From assembly GCF_002871005.1 (NCBI RefSeq), contig NZ_PHSN01000018.1, forward strand, positions 1-64,000: a DNA stretch of 64,000 nt, read 5' to 3'. Below, piece after piece: positions 26,195 through 33,676 of this stretch. How positions within the stretch are numbered: the stretch's first letter is position 1; the number at the start of each line of letters is the position of its first letter. The notes under the pieces are model-generated. The model was not told the DNA's origin. It ran no database searches and saw only the letters and a list, made by a program, of their open reading frames with translations. This DNA comes from Acidimangrovimonas sediminis (lineage in GTDB: Bacteria; Pseudomonadota; Alphaproteobacteria; Rhodobacterales; Rhodobacteraceae). Both the position numbers and the translations under genes were made by a program.

Positions 26195-26952
26195 CGCCGC
26201 CTCCCGAACTTTCCGTCGCCCAGGGCGGGGCCGGCCTCCGGGTGGAGGGGCTGCGCAAGTCCTACCGCCGGCGCCCGGTGATCCGTGACGTCTCTCTCGA
26301 ACTCGGGCGTGGCGAGGTGGTCGCGCTGCTCGGACCCAACGGGTCGGGCAAGACCACCTGCTTCTATGCCATCGCGGGCCTTGTCACCCCGGAGGGCGGC
26401 GAGGTGCGGATCGATGGCCGCGACGTGACCCTTCTGCCGATGTACCGTCGCGCGCGGATGGGCATCGGCTACCTGCCGCAGGAAGTGTCGATCTTCCGCG
26501 GCCTGTCGGTGGAGGACAACATCCTCGCCGTGCTCGAGATCGCCGTGAGCGACCGTCACAAGCGGCGCGAGCGGCTGGAGGAGCTTCTGTCCGACTTCTC
26601 GATCACCCACCTGCGCCGCGCCCCCGCGCTGTCGCTGTCGGGGGGGGAGCGGCGCCGGGTCGAGATCGCGCGCTGCCTGGCCGCCGACCCCAAGTACCTG
26701 CTTCTTGACGAACCCTTCGCCGGGGTCGACCCGATCGCGGTGAACGAGATCCGGACACTGGTCGCTGACCTGCGCGGCCGGGGCATCGGCGTGCTGATCA
26801 CCGATCACAACGTGCGTGAGACGCTGGAAATCGTGGACCGTGCCTATATCCTGCATGATGGCAAGGTGCTGATGAGCGGCACCAGCGACGAGGTCGTCCG
26901 CGATGAGAACGTCCGCCGTGTCTACCTGGGGCAAAGCTTCCGCATCAGCTGA
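26191..26952 (+). CDS. lptB: LPS export ABC ATPase LptB
   Basis: ATPase of the LptB2FG exporter, 253 residues. Walker A is GPNGSGKTTCFY, the Q-loop lies in YLPQEVSIFRGL, the ABC signature is LSLSGGERRRVEIARCL, and Walker B is YLLLDEPFAGVDP followed by ITDHNVRETL with the switch His. The start overlaps lptA in ATGA, which indicates translational coupling. About 14 residues at the N-terminus are extra compared with the E. coli enzyme. rpoN follows after 90 bp. Confidence 0.97.
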   Translation: MTPPPELSVAQGGAGLRVEGLRKSYRRRPVIRDVSLELGRGEVVALLGPNGSGKTTCFYAIAGLVTPEGGEVRIDGRDVTLLPMYRRARMGIGYLPQEVSIFRGLSVEDNILAVLEIAVSDRHKRRERLEELLSDFSITHLRRAPALSLSGGERRRVEIARCLAADPKYLLLDEPFAGVDPIAVNEIRTLVADLRGRGIGVLITDHNVRETLEIVDRAYILHDGKVLMSGTSDEVVRDENVRRVYLGQSFRIS

Positions 26953-27042
26953 TCGCGGGCCGCGTCCGGGGGGGCGGGGCACGGCCCCCGGGGCAGGCGG
27001 ACGCGGCACCCCGCGGCGCGGCATCAGGGAAAGGGCATTCCG

Positions 27043-28350
27043 ATGGCGGTGACCCAGCGCCTCGGGATCGCCCAGCAGCCCGGCCTCGCCCTGACGCCGG
27101 GCATGCGGCAATCGTTGCAGATCCTTGCCATGCCGCCGCTCGATCTTGCGCAGGTGATCGCGCGCGAGGCAGGCTCCAACCCCTTCCTGCGTGTCACCCC
27201 GCCGTCGCGCGGAGGACTTTCGGCCTACGACATCGCGCTTGAAACCGTTGCGGCGCGGCCCTCGCTGGGCGAGGGGCTGCGGCGCCAGCTTGGGCAGATG
27301 AGCCTGCCGGGCGACGTGCACGCCGTCGCGATCTACCTGACCGGCGCGCTGCGTGACGACGGCTATCTCGACGCGACCGACGCCGAACTGATCGAGGAGA
27401 CGGGCCAGCCTGCCGAGCTGGTGGCCGAGGCGATAGCCGCGCTGCAACGCTGCGAGCCGGCGGGGGTGGGCGCGCGCGACCTTGCCGAATGCCTGGCGCT
27501 GCAACTCGCCGACAAGGGCGTGGCGCCGGATCTGGCCGCGCAGGTCGTCGCGCATCTCGACCTCTTCGCCCAGGATGACTGGACCGCGCTGTCCCGCCGG
27601 CTTGGCGTGCCGGTGACCGAGGTGAAGGCCCTTGACGCCGCGCTGCGCAGCGTCTCGCCGCATCCGGTCGACGGGGGAGAGACCTCGGCGATGCCGCTGG
27701 TGCCCGATCTGGTGGTCGACAGGGGGCCCGACGGCGGGCTGGCGGTGAGGCTGGCCGAGGGGGTGATGCCGGCGCTCAGGCTCGACTCAGCCCTGCTGGC
27801 GCGCGTGCCTGACGTGCATGACCCCTTCGTCGCGGCGGCCCGCGCCCGGGCCGAGGCGCTGATCCGCGCGGTCGGCCAGCGCGGCGAGACGCTGCTGCGA
27901 ATCGGGGGGCGCCTGGTCGCCGATCAGCACCTCTTCTTCACCCGCGGCCCCGAAAACCTGGCGCCGCTCAGCCGCCGCAAGCTGGCGGACGAACTGGGGC
28001 TGCATCCCTCGACCCTCGGGCGCGCGGTGGCGGGCAAGGTGCTGATGAGTGGCGGCGCCCTCTATCCGCTGTCGCTGTTCTTCCCGTCTGGCCTGCCCGC
28101 CGGGCGGGGCGGAAGGGTTTCCAGCCACGCGGTCAAGATCGCGATACGGCGGATGGTGGAGCATGAGCCCGCCACCACGCCGCTCTCGGATGCGGCCATC
28201 CGCGCACGGCTCAATGCCGACGGCATTGACATCACCCGCAGATGTGTCGCCAAATACAGGGAAAGCATGAGGATACCCTCTTCCTTCGAGCGCCGCCGCC
28301 GCGCCCGCGACCACAAGGGCCCCGCTGCGGATCACGGCCTCAAAGGTTAA
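27043..28350 (+). CDS. rpoN: RNA polymerase sigma-54 factor
   Basis: Sigma-54, the alternative sigma factor for enhancer-dependent promoters. It has 435 residues, shorter than many because the acidic region II is very small. Region I at the N-terminus is Gln/Leu-rich (LTPGMRQSLQILAMPPLDLAQ). The core-binding part contains ALQRCEPAGVGARDLAECLALQ. The C-terminal helix-turn-helix includes KLADELGLHPSTLGRAVAGK. The RpoN box reads RRCVAKYRE, differing from the usual RRTVAKYRE by Thr to Cys. It sits in the conserved lptB-rpoN-hpf-ptsN order. Confidence 0.95.
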   Translation: MAVTQRLGIAQQPGLALTPGMRQSLQILAMPPLDLAQVIAREAGSNPFLRVTPPSRGGLSAYDIALETVAARPSLGEGLRRQLGQMSLPGDVHAVAIYLTGALRDDGYLDATDAELIEETGQPAELVAEAIAALQRCEPAGVGARDLAECLALQLADKGVAPDLAAQVVAHLDLFAQDDWTALSRRLGVPVTEVKALDAALRSVSPHPVDGGETSAMPLVPDLVVDRGPDGGLAVRLAEGVMPALRLDSALLARVPDVHDPFVAAARARAEALIRAVGQRGETLLRIGGRLVADQHLFFTRGPENLAPLSRRKLADELGLHPSTLGRAVAGKVLMSGGALYPLSLFFPSGLPAGRGGRVSSHAVKIAIRRMVEHEPATTPLSDAAIRARLNADGIDITRRCVAKYRESMRIPSSFERRRRARDHKGPAADHGLKG

Positions 28351-28421
28351 TAATAACCAAGCCGGGCCAAGGCCTTGCGATCGCATGGCATCCGTGGCCT
28401 GGCAATTCCGAAGGAGGCAAC

Positions 28422-28997
28422 ATGCGCTACCAGATCAGCGGAAAACAGATCGACATCGGCGAGGCCTTGCAAAGCCACGTGAAGGCCGAGCTGGGCGAGG
28501 CGGCGGCCAAATATGCCGGCCGCCCCACGGATGCCGTCGTGACGTTCTCGCGTGCCGCGCACGAATATGTCTGCGAATCGACGATTCACCTGTCGACCGG
28601 TCTCTCGGCCACCGCCAAGGGCCACGCGACCGAGATCTACGCCGCCTTCGACGCCTGTGCCGAGAAGATGGCCAAGCAGTTGCGCCGTTACAAGCGCAGG
28701 CTGAAAGACCATCATCAGGGCCGCGCGCAGCCGGTTGAATTCGGGGCCGGTTCCGCCTATATCCTCGCCGCGTCGGAAGGGTCGGACGAGGTGGAGCCGG
28801 AATCTCTGCAACCCATGATCATCGCCGAGATGGAGACCAAGATCCCGTCTCTCTCGGTCGGTGAGGCTGTGATGCAGATGGAGCTGGCGGAATCTCATCT
28901 CCTGGTCTTCCGCAACGAGAAGCATAGCGGGGTGAACGTGGTGTACCGTCGCGAAGACGGCAACATCGGCTGGATCGATCCGCGCAACAACGGTTGA
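28422..28997 (+). CDS. hpf: Ribosome hibernation-promoting factor, long form
   Basis: Long HPF of 191 residues that dimerises 70S ribosomes into 100S particles in stationary phase. The N-terminal domain (1-105) is the ribosome-binding RaiA/HPF fold (MRYQISGKQIDIGEALQSHV ... KQLRRYKRRLKDH). After a linker, the C-terminal dimerisation domain (about 130-191) has VGEAVMQMELAESHLLVFRN and VYRREDGNIGWIDPR. AAGGAGG directly before the ATG is a strong ribosome-binding site. It lies between rpoN and ptsN, as in many proteobacteria. Confidence 0.96.
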   Translation: MRYQISGKQIDIGEALQSHVKAELGEAAAKYAGRPTDAVVTFSRAAHEYVCESTIHLSTGLSATAKGHATEIYAAFDACAEKMAKQLRRYKRRLKDHHQGRAQPVEFGAGSAYILAASEGSDEVEPESLQPMIIAEMETKIPSLSVGEAVMQMELAESHLLVFRNEKHSGVNVVYRREDGNIGWIDPRNNG

Positions 28998-29034
28998 TCA
29001 AGCGCGCCCGAAGGCGCCGGACAGAAGAAGGTAC

Positions 29035-29499
29035 ATGGATCTCTCCAGCATTCTGAAGCCCGGCGCCGTTCGGATCGTCGGTCACCTCACCAGCAAGAAA
29101 CGCCTGTTCCAGGAAATCGGCGACATCGCGTCCCAGGTCTACGGCCTGGGCGCCCCCGATGCCGTCGACGCCCTGCAGGAACGCGAGGGGTTGGGCCCGA
29201 CCGGCGTAGGCAACGGCATCGCCCTGCCGCACGCCCGGCTCCATGGCCTCGACCACATCGTCGGCGTGTTCCTGCGGCTTGAGAAATCGCTCGATTTCGG
29301 CGCGGTCGACCGCCAGCCGGTGGACCTCGTCTTCGCGCTTTTTGCACCGAAGGACAGCGGCGTCGATCACCTCAAGGCGCTGGCGCTGGTCTCGCGCACC
29401 ATGCGCGACGGGCAGGTCTGCGCCAAGCTGCGCGCCAACGACGACCCGTCGACGCTCTACGCCGTACTGACCGAAGCGCGCACCAGCCAGGCGGCATAG
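29035..29499 (+). CDS. ptsN: PTS IIA-like nitrogen regulatory protein
   Basis: EIIA(Ntr) of 154 residues, the last phospho-acceptor of the nitrogen PTS, which adjusts potassium and nitrogen/carbon functions. The active His66 lies in VGNGIALPHARL, and the start DLSSILKPGAVRIVG is typical. GAAGAAGG precedes the ATG. It ends the lptB-rpoN-hpf-ptsN run and is followed by a dispersed terminator-like element. The other PTS-Ntr members are not in this window. Confidence 0.96.
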   Translation: MDLSSILKPGAVRIVGHLTSKKRLFQEIGDIASQVYGLGAPDAVDALQEREGLGPTGVGNGIALPHARLHGLDHIVGVFLRLEKSLDFGAVDRQPVDLVFALFAPKDSGVDHLKALALVSRTMRDGQVCAKLRANDDPSTLYAVLTEARTSQAA

Positions 29500-29548
29500 T
29501 CCCGGCCCCTTTCCAAGGCGTGGGCGCCTGCGTCGATGTCGCGCCGGC

Positions 29549-29593
29549 GGGGGAGCTGCCCCCTGCACCCCCGGGATATTTGAGAGCAGAAAG
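29549..29593 (+). terminator. Dispersed hairpin-plus-tail element, divergent copy after ptsN
   Basis: A GGGGG/CCCCC hairpin (29549-29563) about 50 bp after the ptsN stop is followed by CACCCCCGGGATATTT and a diverged tail GAGAGCAGAAAG. It has the same order and polarity relative to the upstream gene as the other copies. It faces copy C (29609-29660) in inverted orientation. Confidence 0.55.
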
Positions 29594-29608
29594 TGAGAGA
29601 AGGCCTGT

Positions 29609-29660
29609 CTTCTTCTGAGCGGAAATATCCCACGGGGGTGCGGGGGTGTGAAACCCCCGC
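29609..29660 (-). terminator. Dispersed hairpin-plus-tail element, copy C
   Basis: On the minus strand, the hairpin GCGGGGGT/ACCCCCGC (29640-29660, five-base loop) lies 44 bp after the phosphatase stop. It is followed by GTGGGATATTTCCG and CTCAGAAGAAG. Over 52 bases it differs from the copy at 60971-61022 (read inverted) at only two positions. Confidence 0.75.
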
Positions 29661-29704
29661 AGAGTCGGTGGGTGCGGGGGTGTGAACCTCCCGCGGATGT
29701 GGCC

Positions 29705-30628
29705 TCAGCCCTTGGGCGACCAGGGATGCAGCGCCTCGATCTTTTCCTTCCGGCGCTGGTCGGCCGGTTTTTTCCAGTCGTTGTCGAAGGCCGCCGATTC
29801 CCACGACCCGTATTCGGGGTTGGGGAAAACGATCCAGTCGTGGCCCCAGTGCTTGTGGTCGGCCTCGAACGCCTTCATCCGCGCCTTCGCGTCGCCCTTC
29901 GCCTTGTCGGTGAAGTCGCCCATGTTGTCGCCCATCAGCAGAACCACGCGATAATCCTTGGCGACATAGGCGATCCGGCTGCCCTTGGACGAGCCCCATT
30001 CGGGCTTGTCGCCCTTCGACAGGAAGTCCGTCTTCTTGGCGTCCACCGGGAAGCCGAGCGCCTTCATGTTCTCGCGCGTCGCGGGCTCTTCCGCCTTGTT
30101 GCGGTTCGAGACGTAGAAGATGTGGACCCCGTGCTTTTCCGCGTATTTCAGGAAGGCGATCGCCCCGGGCATCGCCTTCGACGTCTTGGAATTCACGTAA
30201 TCCGTCCATTCCTTCGGCGAAAAGCTGGTGTGGCGGGTGACCAGCGAGGCCTCGTAATTCGCGTTGTCGAGCACGGTCTCGTCGAGGTCGGTGATGATCG
30301 CCACCGGCTTCTTCTCGTAGCCCGACCCCTCCATGTCCGGTACCGCGGTCCATCCCTTGTGGCTCAGCGCCTGGTGCAGGCGCATGCGGGCCAGGTCGAA
30401 CAGACCCATGGCCACCGCCTTGTGCTCGACCGAGTTCTGCATCCACAGCGTGGCGTTCAGGTTGTCGTCCTGCGGCACGTCGGCCGGGGTGGCGGGGGCG
30501 GCCGCTGGGGCGGTGGCAGTGGTGGTGTTGGCAGTGGTGGTGTTGGCAGTGGTGGTGTCAGCGATCGCCGCGCCCGCGCCGAGGGCGAGGCTGGCTGCGA
30601 CCAGCGTGGTCAGGGTCATGCGCGTCAT
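29705..30628 (-). CDS. Secreted HAD-superfamily acid phosphatase, e(P4)-like
   Basis: Class B/C-type acid phosphatase or 5'-nucleotidase of the HAD superfamily, 307 residues. HAD motif I is ITDLDETVLDN (Asp114 nucleophile), motif II lies in IFYVSNRNK, and motif III/IV in LLMGDNMGDF. A signal peptide (MTLTTLVAASLALGAGAAIA) is followed by a Thr/Ala/Asn repeat linker. The e(P4) family is usually a lipoprotein, but no lipobox Cys is present, so this one is probably soluble in the periplasm. GGAGA precedes the ATG at 30628. It likely releases phosphate from nucleotides. It stands alone, in the same direction as the response regulator upstream. Confidence 0.88.
   Translation of the reverse strand: MTRMTLTTLVAASLALGAGAAIADTTTANTTTANTTTATAPAAAPATPADVPQDDNLNATLWMQNSVEHKAVAMGLFDLARMRLHQALSHKGWTAVPDMEGSGYEKKPVAIITDLDETVLDNANYEASLVTRHTSFSPKEWTDYVNSKTSKAMPGAIAFLKYAEKHGVHIFYVSNRNKAEEPATRENMKALGFPVDAKKTDFLSKGDKPEWGSSKGSRIAYVAKDYRVVLLMGDNMGDFTDKAKGDAKARMKAFEADHKHWGHDWIVFPNPEYGSWESAAFDNDWKKPADQRRKEKIEALHPWSPKG
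30521..30559 (-). repeat. Tandem 15-bp repeats in the phosphatase linker
   Basis: GGTGGTGTTGGCAGT occurs twice perfectly (30521 and 30536) and a third time in part. On the minus strand it encodes a Thr-Ala-Asn-Thr-Thr repeat just after the signal peptide, forming a flexible linker. Confidence 0.85.
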
Positions 30629-30767
30629 CGGTGTCTCCGTTTCATGGCGGGCCCGACGGGCGGGCCGATCGCAGAAGCCTCCGGCGCGCGCGGGAGGAAC
30701 ACAACGCACAGCGCCGTCATATCGCCGTGATCGGAGCGGGGAGCGGGGGAGGCGTTCCCGGCCGCCT

Positions 30768-31472
30768 TCAGGTCCAGTCGACATCGCCCAGGAACAGGTA
30801 ACCCGCGCCGTAGATCGTCTTGATCAGACGCGGCGTCTTCGGATCCTCTCCCAGCTTGGTGCGCAGGCGCGAGATCCGCACGTCCATCGCCCGATCGAAG
30901 CTGTCGCCTGCCGCGCCGCCCAGGGCTTCCTGCATCTGCGCGCGCGAGATCAACCGCTTCGGCGCCTCGAGGAACAGCCGCAGCACCTCGCCCTCGGCGT
31001 GGCTGAAGGGCACCTCGGCGCCGTCGGGGCCGATCATGAGGTAGCGGTCGAACTGCACTTCCCAACCCTCGAAGCGGGCGGTCATCGGCGCGCGCTCGGC
31101 CCCCGGGCGGCCCTTGCGCAGGCGGGCGCGGACGCGGGCGACCACCTCGGCCGGGTCGAACGGCTTGATGATGTAATCGTCGGCGCCCAGCTCCAGCCCG
31201 GTCACGCGGTCCTGCACCTGCGCGCGGCCCGAGACGATGATGATCGCCGCGCCCGATTCCAGCGCCAGCCGGTGGACAAGGCCCAGACCGTCGCGGTCGG
31301 GCAGGCCCAGGTCGACGAGGCAGACGTCGAAGGCGGTCTTGCGCAGCGCAGCCTCGAACTCGGTCGCGCGGCCGTAGGCGGTGGTGCGGAACCCGGCCTC
31401 GGTCAGCGCGTCCGACAGCATGCGTCGGATCTCGGGCTCATCGTCGAGAATGGCGACATGCGGTGCGCTCAT
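30768..31472 (-). CDS. OmpR/PhoB-family response regulator
   Basis: Response regulator of 234 residues. The receiver has Asp-Asp-Glu in ILDDEPE, phospho-acceptor Asp54 in CLVDLGLPDRDG, and the conserved Lys in YIIKPFDP. The winged-helix domain contains LISRAQMQEALGG and ends LIKTIYGAGYLFLG. Its ATG overlaps the stop of the hybrid kinase gene (ATGA), so the two form one operon and probably one signalling pair. The divergent 33.7-42.4 kb operon starts just beyond the kinase, which makes it the likeliest target (inference from position). Confidence 0.93.
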   Translation of the reverse strand: MSAPHVAILDDEPEIRRMLSDALTEAGFRTTAYGRATEFEAALRKTAFDVCLVDLGLPDRDGLGLVHRLALESGAAIIIVSGRAQVQDRVTGLELGADDYIIKPFDPAEVVARVRARLRKGRPGAERAPMTARFEGWEVQFDRYLMIGPDGAEVPFSHAEGEVLRLFLEAPKRLISRAQMQEALGGAAGDSFDRAMDVRISRLRTKLGEDPKTPRLIKTIYGAGYLFLGDVDWT

Positions 31473-33436
31473 GCCGCCGACCCGGTGCCCAGGAAAGCGG
31501 CGAGGCCGGTCGCGTCGAAGGGTTTCGGCAGCACCGGCACCCCCAGCGCGGCGGCGCGGCGGCAGGCCGGGTCGGCGGCGGGGAGGGACGTCATCAGGCA
31601 GCGCCGTGCCCGGGTACCGCGGGCCGTGAGCGCCTCCATCAGGTCGACGCCGGAGCGGGGGCCGGGCAGGCCGATGTCGGACAGTACGAGGCCGATCTCG
31701 GGCAGGTCGGCCAGTGTCAGCGCCTCCTCGACGCTGGCCGCCTCGATCACCGCATGGCCCCGGGCGCGAAGCATCTCGCGCACGCTCAGGCGGATTTCCT
31801 CGGTGTCCTCGACCAGAAGCACGAGGTCGGGCGCCGTCGAGGCCGGGGCGGGGGGCGCCAGCCGCAGCGGCAGGCGCAACACCACGCGGGCGCCGCCCTC
31901 GGGCCGGTTCGTCAGCCGGACCGACCCGCCGGCGAGATTGGCCTGATCGTACACCATCGAGAGCCCGAGGCCCGAACCCTCGCTGCCCTTGGTTGTGAAG
32001 AACGGGTCGAGCCCGTGCGCCAGCGCCTCGGGGGAAAAGCCGGGTCCGGTGTCGGTCACCGTGATCTCGACCCAGGTGTCGCGCACCGGGCGGGCGGCAA
32101 GCCGGATCTCGCCGCCTGCAGTCACCCCGCCCGCGCCGATCGCGTCGCGGGCATTGAGGACAAGGTTGACCAGCGCGTCCTGCAGCGGCCCCTGGTCGAT
32201 CATCACCGGCGCGGTCAGCCCCGCCACGGAAACCGAAAGCTGCACCCCCTCGGGCAGCGACGGCGCCACCAGTGCCCGAAGGTCGCCCAGGTAGACAGGA
32301 AGGTCGGTCGGCACCGGCCGCGGCGCGCGCCGCCCCGAGATTCCGGCGATCCGGTCCAGAAGCCGCCCGCCGCGGCGCGCCGTCGCCTGCGTCGCCGCCA
32401 CCAGTTCCGCCGCCTCGGCGGGCAGGCCGAGGCGTTCCAGCCGGGATTGCAGCCCCAGGATCACCGTCAGCAGGTTGGCGAAATCATGCGCCAGCCCCGA
32501 TGACAGCTGCGCCGCCAGTTCGCGCTTGCGGGTCTGGAGAAGGGCGGCCCGGGCCTGCGCCTCCTCGGTCACGTCCATCGACAGGATGTAGACGCCGTTG
32601 ACCGGACCTTCCGTCCCTTCCGGCCCGATCCGGTCGGGGGTGAAGGCGCCGCGGATTCTCCGCCCGCTGACCTCGTCGGTGAATTCGAAAACCGACGCCT
32701 CACCCGCCAGCGCGCGGTTCAGATAGGGGGCTACCCGCGCGAAGGTCTCGGGGCCCAGAACCTCGGCCAGTGTCAGGCCGAGGATCTGCGCCGGCCGTCC
32801 GGGCATGACCGAGGCCAGCCGCCGGTTGGAATAGGTATAGCGCAGATCGGTACCGACATGGGCGATGTGGGCGGGCATCATTTCGGTCGTCAGGCGGGTT
32901 CGCGCCTCGGTCTCGGTCAGCTCGCGCTGGGCCTCCTCGAGCGCGGCATTGGTGGCCGCCAGGGCGCGGTTGGCCTGCCCCAGGCGTTCGGCATGGGCCA
33001 GAAGCTGTTCCGACAGTTCCGCCGAACGGGCGCGGAGCAGCGTCTCCTGGTGCTTGATCTCGGTGATGTCGGTATAGACCGTGACCCAGCCGCCCTGCGG
33101 CAGCGGCGCCCCCTCGACAGAGATCGTCCTGCCGTTCGGGCGCGGCCGCTCCATGTAGTGCGGACGAAAGGCGCGGGCGGTCTCGACCCTGTCGCGCACC
33201 GCCGCCTCGACATCCTCGACCGGGCCGTATTCGCCGCGGGTGACGAGGTAGCGGATCGTCTCCTCGAACCCCGCGCCGGGGGTCGTGAGGTGATCTGGCA
33301 GGGCGAACATCTCCTGGTAGGCGCGGTTCGACACCGCCAGCCGCAACTCGCTGTCGAAGATCGACAGCGCCTGCTGGATCAGGTTCAGCCCCGCCTGCGT
33401 AAGCTTGGCCGTCATGTCGCCCGGGTTTTCCGGCAT
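31469..33436 (-). CDS. PAS-domain hybrid histidine kinase with receiver
   Basis: Cytosolic sensor kinase of 655 residues with no transmembrane segment. Order: PAS domain (about 5-125), coiled coil (125-180), second PAS (180-290), dimerisation helix with phospho-His317 (SSGLAHDFANLLTVI), ATPase domain (NLVLNARDAIG, TDTGPGFSPE, GSGLGLSMVYDQA), and a C-terminal receiver (about 525-645, LVLSDIGLPGPRSG). The HDFAN box marks the family in which the receiver can serve as a phosphate sink. The start at 33436 (MPENPGD) has GGAGGAGGGGGAAGG upstream. PAS sensing of a small molecule inside the cell would fit control of a carboxylate-uptake operon. Confidence 0.92.
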   Translation of the reverse strand: MPENPGDMTAKLTQAGLNLIQQALSIFDSELRLAVSNRAYQEMFALPDHLTTPGAGFEETIRYLVTRGEYGPVEDVEAAVRDRVETARAFRPHYMERPRPNGRTISVEGAPLPQGGWVTVYTDITEIKHQETLLRARSAELSEQLLAHAERLGQANRALAATNAALEEAQRELTETEARTRLTTEMMPAHIAHVGTDLRYTYSNRRLASVMPGRPAQILGLTLAEVLGPETFARVAPYLNRALAGEASVFEFTDEVSGRRIRGAFTPDRIGPEGTEGPVNGVYILSMDVTEEAQARAALLQTRKRELAAQLSSGLAHDFANLLTVILGLQSRLERLGLPAEAAELVAATQATARRGGRLLDRIAGISGRRAPRPVPTDLPVYLGDLRALVAPSLPEGVQLSVSVAGLTAPVMIDQGPLQDALVNLVLNARDAIGAGGVTAGGEIRLAARPVRDTWVEITVTDTGPGFSPEALAHGLDPFFTTKGSEGSGLGLSMVYDQANLAGGSVRLTNRPEGGARVVLRLPLRLAPPAPASTAPDLVLLVEDTEEIRLSVREMLRARGHAVIEAASVEEALTLADLPEIGLVLSDIGLPGPRSGVDLMEALTARGTRARRCLMTSLPAADPACRRAAALGVPVLPKPFDATGLAAFLGTGSAA

Positions 33437-33676
33437 CCGCGCCTTCCCCCTCCTCCGGGGCTGCATCGCGGATCAGCTAACTACGGCGCGGGCGTCCCGC
33501 CAAGGGCTTAGCGTGGGGCTGTTACAATTCGTTAGGATTGCGAAAAATTCCCGCAAGACTTGCAGGCCACCAATCGGAATACGGGGAAGGCGGATGTCGC
33601 AGGACATGCTCGCACCCCGAGCGTCCGGACCGAGGGAAGAGGAGCCCGCGGAACCGGCGAGGGGAGGAGGAGAAGA

